Below, one piece after another: positions 1 through 9,326 of a stretch of 64,000 bases of DNA. A program made the position numbers and the translations under genes. How positions within the stretch are numbered: position 1 is the first letter of the stretch; each line of letters starts with the position of its first letter. The notes under the pieces are model-generated. The model did no database searches and was not told the origin of the DNA. It saw only the letters and a program-made list of their open reading frames with translations. Source of the DNA: Janthinobacterium agaricidamnosum (GTDB lineage Bacteria > Pseudomonadota > Gammaproteobacteria > Burkholderiales > Burkholderiaceae_D); contig NZ_CP033019.1 in the NCBI RefSeq assembly GCF_003667705.1, positions 3,968,001 to 4,032,000 on the forward strand, written 5' to 3'.

Positions 1-2013
1 CAGGAAACCGGTCATTTTCTTTAAAAGTGCATTTTCAGATTTATCCCATTTTTTCTTGCGATTTGCGCCCATCAGCTCCACCCACTTCCGATAAGCATCC
101 ACAATCTCCGCCTTCGTCCCCTCCCCGCCATCAACCAATCCCCCGCTATGCATGCGCCACACCCGCTTGCGCAAATCGCGGGCCACGCGGTGGTCGACGG
201 TGGCGATATTGATTTCGCTATCGACGGCCATGCTGCGCTGGTTCAGGTTGGCGCTGCCCAGCGTCATGAACACGTCGTCGACCAGCATCAATTTGGAATG
301 GATGTAGATTTCACGGTAGCGCCAGCGGTCCTTGTCAAACGCACTGACATTGAGCATGGCCACCGATACCTTCAGCCCGAATTCGCTTTCGAGTGTCATC
401 ACGCCGGGTTTGTTGATGCCGTTGGCATGCTGCACCACGTCGGGCAACTTGACTTCCACCTCGTTGGTGATGCCGAATCCGCCTCTGACATGCCGGGTTT
501 TCGGCTGCTTGTTGTAGTCATCGATCATGGTGTTTTGACCCGTCATGCCAGCGTGCTGCCCCAGCGCCGCCAGCGTATCGTGGGTGCGCGGCACCATCTG
601 CGCGCGCTCCGGCACGGGGATGACGATGAATACATGCATGACCGGCATATCACGCATGGTCTTGCCAGCTTTCAGGCTTCCGGCCTTCCAGGCGGCGACC
701 ACCTTCTTGCGCTCGGCCAGCAAGTGCCGGGCCCATTCTTCATACTGGAAATACTGGTTTTCCACGTACAGGTAGCCGGCCGCCAGGCTGGCCTGGGTCA
801 CGGCGCGAAAATAGGTTTCCTTGATCGTCTTGTCCTGCTCCTCGGGCTGCGTCAGGACGATCTGCACGGTGGAGTCATCCGGCCCGGCCTTGCGCAACAG
901 CTGGGCCGGCGGGTTTTTACATGACGAATACCAACTCACGCATTCCCCGGCGGCCTGATGCGTGCGGTCGTCGATCGCGCGGTCCCATGCCTTCACGAAA
1001 TTGTTGTACAGCTCGATCAATGCCTTGCCGCCGTCGATGCGGCAGGCATAATCCTGGTACGGTTTCAGCGTGGAGAACCCGCCGTCCGCGGCCATTCCCT
1101 GCAAACACTCGCGCCGCTCGTTGACACCGCCCTGTTCGCGGCGCGTGTCGTCGAGCAGATGGGCCGTCGTGTCCCAATAATCGGTCACCGAGTTCAGGCC
1201 CATCACGTAACCGACGGCCTTGGCTCCCTCTTCGTGGGCGAAATCGATCAGGATCGTCTTCTGGTGATGCGTGCCCAAGTAGCTCATGCCAGGTTTTTCA
1301 ATTTCCCCCATCGTCAGGCCGTGCGGCTGGCTTGTTTCGGTCGCGATACTCTTGCCTATCGCATGGCTGTTGCCGTGTCGCAGGTGAATCGTCAGGCGCC
1401 CCAACAAGCCATGGAACGCGGCCGCATACCAGCTGTAGCAGTATTCTTCACGCGCCAGCATCGGGATATCCTCGGGCCGTACCCTATCGCCCCTGTAACC
1501 GCCGCTGAACATCTCTTTCTTGGCGACCGCGTCCTGCAACATCGCCAGGCTGCCTTTTGCGCTGATGTTCTCAAAGCGCTGTCCACCGGTTTTCCATGGC
1601 GAGGTGCCATGCGAATGGCCCGGCATATTGTGCACCATTGGTGAACCGATCCGGTCATGCCAGATCAGCAAGCGCACCCTGAGGTGACGCCGCGTGGTGG
1701 CGTCGATCAGCAAATCGCCAAACGTTTCGCCACGCGGCCAGGTGGCGCTGTTGCCGCGCACCAGTTCCATGCCCGGGTCGAAACCCCAGCAGCACAGGTC
1801 GATGGACTTTTTAGCCTTGGCGATCTGGCCGGCAATGTCGGCGAACCCTTCCTGTCCGCAAATGAACAGTGTTAGCTTGTTGTTGTGCGTAATCGGATGA
1901 GTGGCCTTGCCCTTCAGGTTGCGGTTTTCCAGCAGCCACTGGAGCGAACTGGTCGCAGTCCGTCCGACTTCGTCGATATGGGTGGTTTCGATGCGGCCGC
2001 TCGATTCCGGCAT
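1..2013 (-). CDS. Phospholipase D-family protein, probable T6SS lipase effector (Tle5-like), 3' end cut by window
   Basis: The open frame covers 671 codons without a stop and runs off the left edge, so the C-terminus is missing. Two HxKxxxxD (HKD) motifs are present: HQKTILID at about residues 250-257 and HSKLMLVD at about 572-579, the second followed by GSANLNQRSM, the usual phospholipase D pattern. The two motifs form one active site that hydrolyses phosphodiester bonds of phospholipids. The ATG at 2013 is chosen because GGAG lies 6 nt upstream. There is no signal peptide. The gene starts 25 nt after the stop of the VgrG gene, so the two are probably co-transcribed and the protein is likely carried by that spike. 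Lipase effectors of the Tle5/PldA type have this two-HKD architecture. The effector role is inferred from context. A housekeeping cardiolipin-synthase role is less likely given the length, lack of membrane segments and VgrG linkage. No immunity gene is visible because the window ends. Confidence 0.85.
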   Translation of the reverse strand, partial: MPESSGRIETTHIDEVGRTATSSLQWLLENRNLKGKATHPITHNNKLTLFICGQEGFADIAGQIAKAKKSIDLCCWGFDPGMELVRGNSATWPRGETFGDLLIDATTRRHLRVRLLIWHDRIGSPMVHNMPGHSHGTSPWKTGGQRFENISAKGSLAMLQDAVAKKEMFSGGYRGDRVRPEDIPMLAREEYCYSWYAAAFHGLLGRLTIHLRHGNSHAIGKSIATETSQPHGLTMGEIEKPGMSYLGTHHQKTILIDFAHEEGAKAVGYVMGLNSVTDYWDTTAHLLDDTRREQGGVNERRECLQGMAADGGFSTLKPYQDYACRIDGGKALIELYNNFVKAWDRAIDDRTHQAAGECVSWYSSCKNPPAQLLRKAGPDDSTVQIVLTQPEEQDKTIKETYFRAVTQASLAAGYLYVENQYFQYEEWARHLLAERKKVVAAWKAGSLKAGKTMRDMPVMHVFIVIPVPERAQMVPRTHDTLAALGQHAGMTGQNTMIDDYNKQPKTRHVRGGFGITNEVEVKLPDVVQHANGINKPGVMTLESEFGLKVSVAMLNVSAFDKDRWRYREIYIHSKLMLVDDVFMTLGSANLNQRSMAVDSEINIATVDHRVARDLRKRVWRMHSGGLVDGGEGTKAEIVDAYRKWVELMGANRKKKWDKSENALLKKMTGFL

Positions 2014-2038
2014 GGCGCTCTCCAGTCAGTGTCGTGCA

Positions 2039-4813
2039 TCATTGAACCCAGCGGCTGTCGCTGGTGTCGTCGAACGCGCGCAAGCCGCGGTTCGACAGCG
2101 TGTGTTCGCCGCCCGGCGCCGCGTCCGGGTCGAAGCGTGTGCTCGCCTGCAATGAAAACTCTTCGCCATTGCCAAGGACGACACGGTAGCGGGGCGTACC
2201 GTCCTGATGCGCGATCAGGATGCGGCCGAATTCGTCGGTCAAGCCGCGTTCGACTTCGGCTTCCCCGTTGTACAGCGTGTACGGCACATTGGCGTACTGG
2301 CCGCCATCCGCATGGGCCTGTATCGTATGCTGCAATTGCCCCGCTACCGGCGCGACGGGCGGTTCCAGCTCCGGCTGCGGCCGGTTCTTTGGCGCCAAGG
2401 TTTCCAGGTTTCCATGGAACAGCGTCGGCGACGCAGTAAAAAACTGTACCTTGTCGCTAATTTCAAGCATGCAATTGGCGCCATGCAGACGCACGCCTTT
2501 GCGGCCGCGAATATGCACCCAGTCGGTCTGACTGATCAATTCCAGCACCTTGTGAGCAACGATATCGACCGCATCGGTTTGCGCCGCGATCTGCACCGGG
2601 CCGGCTGCGGCGATCAGTTTCATGCCCGCCTTGTGGACGAACAGGCGGAACGCCGCGCCGATGCTGGCGAACAGGCCGCCGCCGGCCGCCAGCGACAGGT
2701 CGCGCCCGGTCGTCAGCGCCGTGTGCTCGGCGCTGACGATATGCGTCGATTGCGCGCTCGTCGTTTCGATACCGGCCGGACTGGCCAGCACCAGATGCGG
2801 CTTGGATAGTTCGGGAAATGCGCTATCGCCACTGCCGGCACCGCCCTTGATCCCGGCATGCTGGTCGTTGAGCACATCGGCGGCGGCGCCCTGCTGGGCG
2901 GCGCTTTCTTGCGCGCCGTAATGCTGCGCCAGGGCGGCAAGCGCCTTGTGCCGTTCAGCAGCCTCGGCCAGCCGGCGCAAGGTTTCATCCATGCTCTTGA
3001 TATGCGAGGCGGAGCCAGGGCGCGCTTCGGTGGTCAGCAACATGCCGCGGCCGGCCCGCGCCACGCCCCAGGCGTCTGACGCCAGTTCCCAGCCCTCGCC
3101 ACGCGCATCCTTGCGCCCGCTGGCGTCTTCGATGCGGCTGATGCAGCCGAGCGACAATTGGCTGTGCTGATGATCGCTTTTCAGTTGCGCCTGGATGCGC
3201 TGGTGCGTGTCGTCGAGCACCAACTGATTACCGCGCACGCCGCAGCCGCCGCCAGGCATCAGCTCGGCGCTGCGCCAGCCGCCCAGCATGCCTTGCCCCG
3301 GCAAATTCCACGGCGGCGCATGGTTGCCGTTGTACACTGCGCCGACGATGACGGGACGATCGATATTGCCGTCGAGAAATTGGATCAGCACTTCCTGGCC
3401 GATGCGCGGCAGCGCGATCTGGCCGAACGCCTGGCCCGCCCATGGCGTCATGACCCGGATCCATGGCGAACTGCCCGCGTCGAACTTGCTCAGCCGGTCC
3501 CAGTGGAATTGCACCTTCACCCGGCCCAGCCCGTCGGTATGGATGGTTTCGCCTGCCGGCCCGGTGACGATCGCCGTCTGCACCCCGGGCAACGCGCAAG
3601 GCGTGCTGTTGAAGTGCCGCCCCGGATACCAGCGGATGCTCTTGCGGATGCAGTTAAACCGGTTTTCATAATGCGACTTCGCGCCCGTGCCTGCCTGGTA
3701 ATTGTTGCTGGCGATATGATCGACCGACAGGATCAGGTATTCGCGCGCGCCGATGTCCGGGCGCGCCGCCTCACCTCTGGCCGGCATGGCTTGCTGGGCG
3801 CTGAAGTGTCCGCCCAGCGTGAAACTGCGCCCGGCCTGGGCGCAGCGGTGATTGCCGCCAGCTTCGAAGTATTGCGCCTGGCAGTTCTGTTCCTCCAGGC
3901 GGCGTTGCGCCAGCGCTTCGCCGTCGCCCATGCCGGCATAGCCATAGCCGGTGTTTTGATACAGTTCATGGGCAAACACGTCGCCCTGCTGGTGCAGCGC
4001 ATAGCCGCTGGCGCGGCTGGCATACGGATGCTTGTAGTTGAAGCTGGCCAGCGTGAGCGAGCCTGAAGCGATCTTGCGTATTGCCTGCCAATCGCGTATG
4101 CCGTCGCGCTCCAGCGAGCCCGCGCCGCTGCGATACACCATCTCGTCGGCTTCGCTGGCATGGCCGTCGCCAGGATCGATGCTGTCGCTCAGCCAGGTAT
4201 TGTCGCCCAGACACAGCGTATGACCGTCGGCGCGATGTTCATACCAGTAATGGATACCCTGGTCTTCCCAGCGCCGGTGCAGATGGTTGTAATCGGTTTC
4301 ATTATGCTGGTTGGCGCAGCTTAAAATTGCTTTTTCCTCATGCAGCCGGTTTTGCCAGTCGCGCTGCACATAATGATCGAAGGTCGTTTCGCTGATGTCG
4401 ATGACCGTGCGTTCGTGGAACGAGACGTTGTCCATGCGCAGCCTGGACAACGCCAGCCAGGGTTGCAGCACCATCTGGTAGAACGCGAAACCGCCATCGC
4501 TGCGCAACAGGCGAAATTCGCCGACATAACCATTAAAATAGCGCAAGCTGCCATCATCGCGCACCAGCGAAATCGTGACCATGCGTCCCATCATCGCCGT
4601 CAGGGGGACGTGGAGATTATCGGACAGCAGTTCGACGTCGAAGCGGAAGTCGCGCGACATTTCCTCGTGTGCCCGCAAGCTGTTGACCAGCAGCGCGGTA
4701 TCGGGCGGACCGTCCTCGCGCGGAAAATCCATGCGCAGCAAGCGGCTGTCCTGGACTCGCCTGTCCGCCCCGAAAAGCCGCGCCAGATCGGCTGCCAGCT
4801 CGCCATCATCCAT
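2039..4813 (-). CDS. vgrG: Type VI secretion system tip protein VgrG
   Basis: This 924-residue protein forms the trimeric spike at the tip of the T6SS tube that punctures target cells. The N-terminal half (about residues 20-400) resembles the phage gp27-like hub, with YFNGYVGEF and HYWYEH segments. It is followed by the gp5-like OB fold (DGLGRVKVQFHWDR, about 425-440) and the GAVYNGNHAPPW region, then a DUF2345-type beta-helix extension (about 600-780). A final roughly 110-residue extension contains VPYTLYNGEAEVERGLTDE and resembles the small beta-sandwich (transthyretin-like) domains that VgrGs use to dock effectors. A phospholipase D gene follows 25 nt downstream. No other T6SS core gene is in the window, so this looks like an orphan vgrG island. 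Confidence 0.93.
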   Translation of the reverse strand: MDDGELAADLARLFGADRRVQDSRLLRMDFPREDGPPDTALLVNSLRAHEEMSRDFRFDVELLSDNLHVPLTAMMGRMVTISLVRDDGSLRYFNGYVGEFRLLRSDGGFAFYQMVLQPWLALSRLRMDNVSFHERTVIDISETTFDHYVQRDWQNRLHEEKAILSCANQHNETDYNHLHRRWEDQGIHYWYEHRADGHTLCLGDNTWLSDSIDPGDGHASEADEMVYRSGAGSLERDGIRDWQAIRKIASGSLTLASFNYKHPYASRASGYALHQQGDVFAHELYQNTGYGYAGMGDGEALAQRRLEEQNCQAQYFEAGGNHRCAQAGRSFTLGGHFSAQQAMPARGEAARPDIGAREYLILSVDHIASNNYQAGTGAKSHYENRFNCIRKSIRWYPGRHFNSTPCALPGVQTAIVTGPAGETIHTDGLGRVKVQFHWDRLSKFDAGSSPWIRVMTPWAGQAFGQIALPRIGQEVLIQFLDGNIDRPVIVGAVYNGNHAPPWNLPGQGMLGGWRSAELMPGGGCGVRGNQLVLDDTHQRIQAQLKSDHQHSQLSLGCISRIEDASGRKDARGEGWELASDAWGVARAGRGMLLTTEARPGSASHIKSMDETLRRLAEAAERHKALAALAQHYGAQESAAQQGAAADVLNDQHAGIKGGAGSGDSAFPELSKPHLVLASPAGIETTSAQSTHIVSAEHTALTTGRDLSLAAGGGLFASIGAAFRLFVHKAGMKLIAAAGPVQIAAQTDAVDIVAHKVLELISQTDWVHIRGRKGVRLHGANCMLEISDKVQFFTASPTLFHGNLETLAPKNRPQPELEPPVAPVAGQLQHTIQAHADGGQYANVPYTLYNGEAEVERGLTDEFGRILIAHQDGTPRYRVVLGNGEEFSLQASTRFDPDAAPGGEHTLSNRGLRAFDDTSDSRWVQ

Positions 4814-4901
4814 GTTGCCTCCATCCCATAGTTTCCCTGGTCCATGCTAACCATGGTGGACGCTGGCATATTGATGGAACTCAAACCAGTTGCCCATACG
4901 C

Positions 4902-4938
4902 AAAAAAGCCGCATCGGCCCTGGGGCGGATGCGGCTTT
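4902..4938 (-). terminator. Rho-independent terminator of the S46 peptidase gene
   Basis: Perfect 11-bp arms AAAGCCGCATC (4905-4915) and GATGCGGCTTT (4928-4938) enclose a 12-nt loop. Read on the minus strand, the stem is followed by TTTTTT (4907-4902). It lies 24 nt after the peptidase stop codon and before the vgrG start, so it separates the two transcripts. Confidence 0.88.
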
Positions 4939-4961
4939 GTTCCAGCGCTTGCTAAAACTGA

Positions 4962-7115
4962 TTACTTCGCGGCTTTGGCAGCTTTCGGATACTTGATGGT
5001 CATTTCCTGCAGCAAGTTATCCGCGTGGTCCACTTCCTTCATCACCCACAGCATGTAGCGTATGTCGAGGTGGATGGCGCGCGTGATGGCCGTGTCGAAG
5101 TACCAGTCCTTGGTGATCGATTCATACGTCGAATCGAAGTTCAGGCCGATCAGTTCGCCGCGCTTGTTCATCACGGCCGAGCCGGAATTGCCGCCCGTGG
5201 TGTCCGCGCTGGTGAGGAAGTTGACCGGCACGGTACCCAGCACCGGGTCGCGGAACTGGCCGTAGCGTTTTTGCTTGACGGCGTCGATCAAGCCTTGCGG
5301 CGCTTCGAACGGGGCCTTGCCCGTGACTTTCTCGACGATGCCTTCCACGGTCGTGAACGGCCCCTTGGTGATGCCGTCGCGCGGCGAGTACGGCGAGACC
5401 GTGCCGTAGGTCACGCGCAGGGTCGAGTTGGCGTCAGGATAGACCGGCTTGCCTTGCGATTTCTTCCACGCAATCACGGCTTGCATGTATTGCGGAATCA
5501 CGCGTTCCAGGTTGCCGTCGATTTCCTTGCGGCGCTCTTCCAGCGCCAGTTCCACCGGATACAGCTTGACGGCCAGCTGCATGAAAGCGTCGTCGGACTG
5601 GGCAACGGCAGCCTGGTCCTTGTCCAGCCAGGCCAGGCGCTTGGCCGTGTCAGCCAGTTGCGTCTGCTGGTACAGGGCCGCCACGGCCGCTGGGGCCGGC
5701 AGCAGCGCGTCCAGGCCTTGCGGATGGCTCTTCGCCGCCAGCTGGGCGTAACGTTTCAGGCCCGCTTCAAAGCGCGCCTGGTCGACCTTGTTGACGTACG
5801 ACTGTTCCAAACGGGCCAGACGGGCCTTGATGAAGGCCAGGTCGCGCTGCTGGAAGCCCGATTCGCGCTCGGCGTCCGGCTTCTGGCGCTCTTGCGACAG
5901 ACGGTAGACGGTGCGCGCGCTTTTCAGCAGGTCGCTGTTGGTGGCCACCGTCCAGGCGAACTCCTCTTCGCTCAGGGCCATGTCGCTGGCGATCGCCGCG
6001 TCCAGTTCGGCCAGCAGGGTGGCCGACACGTTCGGCTGTTTCGCGTACCAGGCGCGGAACTCGGCATCCTGCCCATCCTTGATGGCGGCGATGTCCTTGC
6101 GGGCGAAACCGTCGAGCAAGCCCTGGGTTTTCTTCAGCACGTTGTTGATGCTTTTCACCACGCTCGCGTAGCGCACGGCGGCGGCCGCATCGCCCTGCGT
6201 GGCGGCGGCCATCACGGCCAGGTCGGCTTGCAGTTCGGATACTTTCAGGGGGAAGGCCGTATCGCGCGCGAAGCGGATTTCCGCCGGCAGCTTGTAGCGG
6301 CTGGTGCGGCCAGGGTAGCCCGCCAGCAAGATGCCGTCGCCGGCCTTCAAGCCTTCGGCCGAGACCACCAGGAAGTCCTTCGACTTGTAGGGAACGTTGT
6401 CGGGCGACGGGTCGGCCGGACGGCCATCCTTGCCCACGTAGGCACGCAGGAACGAGTAGTCGCCCGTGTGGCGCGGCCATTCGTAGTTGTCGGTGTCGCC
6501 GCCGAAGTTGCCGATCTTGTCCGATGGCGCATACACGAGGCGCACGTCGCGTATCATCATCTGGCGGATGCGGTAGTACTCGAGGCCGCGGTGGAAGGCG
6601 GGCACGGAGCAGCGGTACATCTTGTCCGTCTCGCATTCGGCGATCAGGTCCTTGATGCGCTTTTCCACGGCTTCGTGGCGCGCGCGGCCGCTCATGTTGG
6701 CCGTCAAGCCTTTCAGCACGCGCTCGCTGACGTTTTCCACCTTGTCCGTCACATACACGAGGCTGTTCGGACCGCCCGGCAGCTCGCTAGCGCGCGTCTT
6801 GGCCAGAAAGCCGTCGGTGATGTAATTGTGTTCCGGCGTGGAATTGCGCTGCACGGCGCCGTAGGCGCAATGGTGGTTCGTCACCACCAGGCCCGCGTCG
6901 GAGACGAAAGCGGCCGAGCAGCCGCCCAGCGACACGATGGCGCTCATCGGATGCTTGCTCAGGTCGGCGAGTTTTTCTGCAGGAATGTCGATGCCGACCC
7001 GTTTGAGCTCGGCTTTCAGCTGTGGCAGCTGGTGTGGTTGCCACTGCCCTTCGTCGGCGTGTGCGCCGGCGAACGCGCCCAACAAGGCGACTGGTAAAAC
7101 GATTGTTTTGAACAA
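4962..7115 (-). CDS. S46 family serine dipeptidyl-peptidase (DPP7/DPP11-like)
   Basis: A secreted or periplasmic exopeptidase that removes dipeptides from the N-terminus of oligopeptides. The chymotrypsin-like triad of S46 is visible: TNHHC (His81/82), the Asp-bearing GDTDNYEWPRH segment, and TGGNSGSAV with the nucleophile at Ser644. The length of 717 aa matches the family (about 700-720). The start is taken as TTG at 7115 because GGAGG lies 9 nt upstream and it gives a clean signal peptide (MFKTIVLPVALLGAFAGAHA). An upstream in-frame TTG at 7160 would place the start within a likely promoter (TATACT) and has no ribosome site. Sequence alone does not settle whether the S1 pocket prefers hydrophobic (DPP7) or acidic (DPP11) residues. 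It stands alone with its own terminator. Confidence 0.92.
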   Translation of the reverse strand: MFKTIVLPVALLGAFAGAHADEGQWQPHQLPQLKAELKRVGIDIPAEKLADLSKHPMSAIVSLGGCSAAFVSDAGLVVTNHHCAYGAVQRNSTPEHNYITDGFLAKTRASELPGGPNSLVYVTDKVENVSERVLKGLTANMSGRARHEAVEKRIKDLIAECETDKMYRCSVPAFHRGLEYYRIRQMMIRDVRLVYAPSDKIGNFGGDTDNYEWPRHTGDYSFLRAYVGKDGRPADPSPDNVPYKSKDFLVVSAEGLKAGDGILLAGYPGRTSRYKLPAEIRFARDTAFPLKVSELQADLAVMAAATQGDAAAAVRYASVVKSINNVLKKTQGLLDGFARKDIAAIKDGQDAEFRAWYAKQPNVSATLLAELDAAIASDMALSEEEFAWTVATNSDLLKSARTVYRLSQERQKPDAERESGFQQRDLAFIKARLARLEQSYVNKVDQARFEAGLKRYAQLAAKSHPQGLDALLPAPAAVAALYQQTQLADTAKRLAWLDKDQAAVAQSDDAFMQLAVKLYPVELALEERRKEIDGNLERVIPQYMQAVIAWKKSQGKPVYPDANSTLRVTYGTVSPYSPRDGITKGPFTTVEGIVEKVTGKAPFEAPQGLIDAVKQKRYGQFRDPVLGTVPVNFLTSADTTGGNSGSAVMNKRGELIGLNFDSTYESITKDWYFDTAITRAIHLDIRYMLWVMKEVDHADNLLQEMTIKYPKAAKAAK

Positions 7116-7202
7116 GATATGCCCCTCCGTAAATAGCAGGCGAAAGTATAGCCTGTCCAAGGGACCTGAGTCGGCAAAAATTAACCCATTGCAATTTCTG
7201 TA

Positions 7203-9326
7203 TCAGGCGGCTGGCTGCCTCACTCCCTGCAGGGGAATCTGCAGGGCCAGGCGGCAGCCGGCGCCCGACGCCGGCAAGCCCACCTCGAAGTGCCCGCCCA
7301 GCGCCGTCACCCGCTCGGCAATGCCGATCAGGCCAAAACACTGTTTCTTGCGCTGCTGCTGCGGCGTGATGCCGATGCCGTTGTCGCTGATGGTCACGTA
7401 CACGGCGCAGGCATCCGAACTGAGCTCGATCTCGACCTGGCTGGCCTGGGCATGGCGCATGACATTGCTGAGCGCTTCCTGCACGATGCGGAACAGCACG
7501 ATCTCGGCCTGGCTGCCGATGGCGGCAAACAGGGCCTCGTCGCGTATCAGCAGGCGGCAGGCGACGCCGCTGCGCTTGCGGAAGTCGCCCACCTGCCATT
7601 CGATAGCGGCCTGCAAGCCCAGGTCCAGCGCCATCGGGCGCAGTTCGTTGATGATGCCGCGCACGCTCTTGATGGTCGTGTCGACATTGCTGAGCACGGC
7701 GCCGACGCGGCCGTGCAAGCGCGGATGGGAACCCTCGGTGCGGGCGCTGAGCATGGAGATATCGATGCGCAGCGCCAGCAGGTTTTGCCCCAGTTCATCG
7801 TGAATATCGCGCGAAATGCGCTTGCGCTCGTCTTCCTTGGCCGTTTCCAGGTGCAGGGCAAGCTGGCGCAGCTGCGCGTGCGACTGGCGCAAGGCGCCAT
7901 CCATCAGCTTGCGTTCCGTAATGTCCGTGTGCGCCACCACCACACGCAACGGCCCTTCGCCGAGGAAACGGCTGATCCTGGCCTGCGACCAGCGGGGCCC
8001 CGAGCGCGTGGCAAACTCGTATTCGAGCGCAAACGTGTCGGCAGTGCCGGCAATGACGGAGCGGATGCCGGCGGCCAGCTCGCGTCCGGCGCTGCGCTGC
8101 CAGCGCGGGTCGGTCTCGCAAAATTCCAGGTACTGCAGCGGCGGCTGCTTTTGCCCGACGAACGCCAGGCAAGCCTGGTTCGCATGCACGACGCTGCCCG
8201 CCTGGTCCAGCACCAGCACGCGGTCCGTCAGCGAATCGATGGTGGCGTGAAAGAAGCGCTCGGCATCGCGCAAGGCTTCCTGCGCCCGCTCGCGCTGGTG
8301 CACTTCCAGCTGCAGGTGCTGGTTGGCCCGCAGCAGTTCGGCCGTGCGGTCGATGACCCGCTGGTCCAGCTCGCGGTGCAGTTCGCGCAAGTCCGCCTCG
8401 GCCAGCTTGCGTTCGGTGATATCGGAAAACACGCCGACAAAATGGCTGATGGCGCCATCGGCCGTGCGCATGGGCGTGATCGACAGCGATTCGACGAAGC
8501 GCTCGCCATTCTTGCGCCGGTTCACCAGTTCGCCATACCAGCTGCCTTCCTCGTGCAGGCTGCGCCACATGGTTTCATAGAAATGCGGCAAATGCGTGCC
8601 GCCGCCGAGGAAGGACGGATCGCGTCCGATGGCTTCCTCGGCCTGGTAGCCGGTGATGGTGGTGAAGGCGGGGTTGACGGAAATGATGCGGTTGGCGCTG
8701 TCCGTCACCAGCACGCCTTCGCGGATACTGTCGAGGATGACGAAGGCGCGCCGCAAGGCCGATTCGCGCGCATGCTCATCGCCCAGGTCCGTCACCAGCA
8801 TGCGCGCCGTGGCGCTGTCCGCGTCGAAATTGGCTTCGATGCGCACCATGCCGCCCATGCCGCCCGCCTCGCCTTCGAACAGTTGCGCCTCGAGCACCTG
8901 GCGCGCGCCGCAGGTAAAGACGGTGTCGAGGAAGCGGCGGAAGCCGCCCTGCGCCTGGGGCGCGACGAATTGCTCGAAGCGCCGCCCCAGCAGCTGGTTC
9001 TTGTCGCGCTGCAGCAAGCCGCAGGCGGCCACGTTGACACGCGTGATCACGCCCTCGCGCGCCAGCGAGAAGTAGCTGACGGGCGCCTGTTCATACAGCT
9101 GCGCATAACGGTCGCGGCTGCTTTCATATTCATTCTTCAGCTGCTCGAGCTCGGCCAGGGCCGCGTTCTGCATTTCCAGCTCGATCTGGCTGACCTGCAA
9201 CTCATGCAGCTGGCGTATCACCTCTTCATTCGACTGCGGCACGGGCTGACGCTGCTGCGCCGCCAGTTGTTCGGCCTGCTCCCGCAATCGGGCCGGCACG
9301 CTCTCCTCGTCGAATGGTTCGCTCAT
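7203..9326 (-). CDS. Multi-PAS sensor histidine kinase (HisKA_3 type), third cistron of a split CheB-CheR kinase
   Basis: This 707-residue soluble kinase has an N-terminal coiled coil (about 15-75), three PAS regions (about 80-190, 210-320 and 375-480; the second contains VTDSANRIISVNPAFTTITG) and a HisKA_3 dimerisation domain with the phospho-acceptor in RDIHDELGQ (His509). It ends in a HATPase_c domain (EALSNVMRHAQ, then DNGIGI). HisKA_3 kinases normally pair with NarL-type regulators, but none is adjacent. There are no membrane segments, so input is cytoplasmic. The ATG at 9326 overlaps the TGA of the preceding PAS gene by 4 bp (ATGA), implying translational coupling. A longer in-frame reading exists upstream but lies inside the previous gene. 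The protein corresponds to the C-terminal part of the large CheB/CheR/PAS/kinase fusions. Confidence 0.9.
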   Translation of the reverse strand: MSEPFDEESVPARLREQAEQLAAQQRQPVPQSNEEVIRQLHELQVSQIELEMQNAALAELEQLKNEYESSRDRYAQLYEQAPVSYFSLAREGVITRVNVAACGLLQRDKNQLLGRRFEQFVAPQAQGGFRRFLDTVFTCGARQVLEAQLFEGEAGGMGGMVRIEANFDADSATARMLVTDLGDEHARESALRRAFVILDSIREGVLVTDSANRIISVNPAFTTITGYQAEEAIGRDPSFLGGGTHLPHFYETMWRSLHEEGSWYGELVNRRKNGERFVESLSITPMRTADGAISHFVGVFSDITERKLAEADLRELHRELDQRVIDRTAELLRANQHLQLEVHQRERAQEALRDAERFFHATIDSLTDRVLVLDQAGSVVHANQACLAFVGQKQPPLQYLEFCETDPRWQRSAGRELAAGIRSVIAGTADTFALEYEFATRSGPRWSQARISRFLGEGPLRVVVAHTDITERKLMDGALRQSHAQLRQLALHLETAKEDERKRISRDIHDELGQNLLALRIDISMLSARTEGSHPRLHGRVGAVLSNVDTTIKSVRGIINELRPMALDLGLQAAIEWQVGDFRKRSGVACRLLIRDEALFAAIGSQAEIVLFRIVQEALSNVMRHAQASQVEIELSSDACAVYVTISDNGIGITPQQQRKKQCFGLIGIAERVTALGGHFEVGLPASGAGCRLALQIPLQGVRQPAA

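Noticed and set aside
5025..7097. Very long open frame antisense to the S46 peptidase
   Set aside because: Its translation is rich in Val, Arg, His, Gly and Ala with no recognisable domain, while the opposite strand has a complete peptidase with catalytic motifs. It is a shadow of GC-rich codon use.
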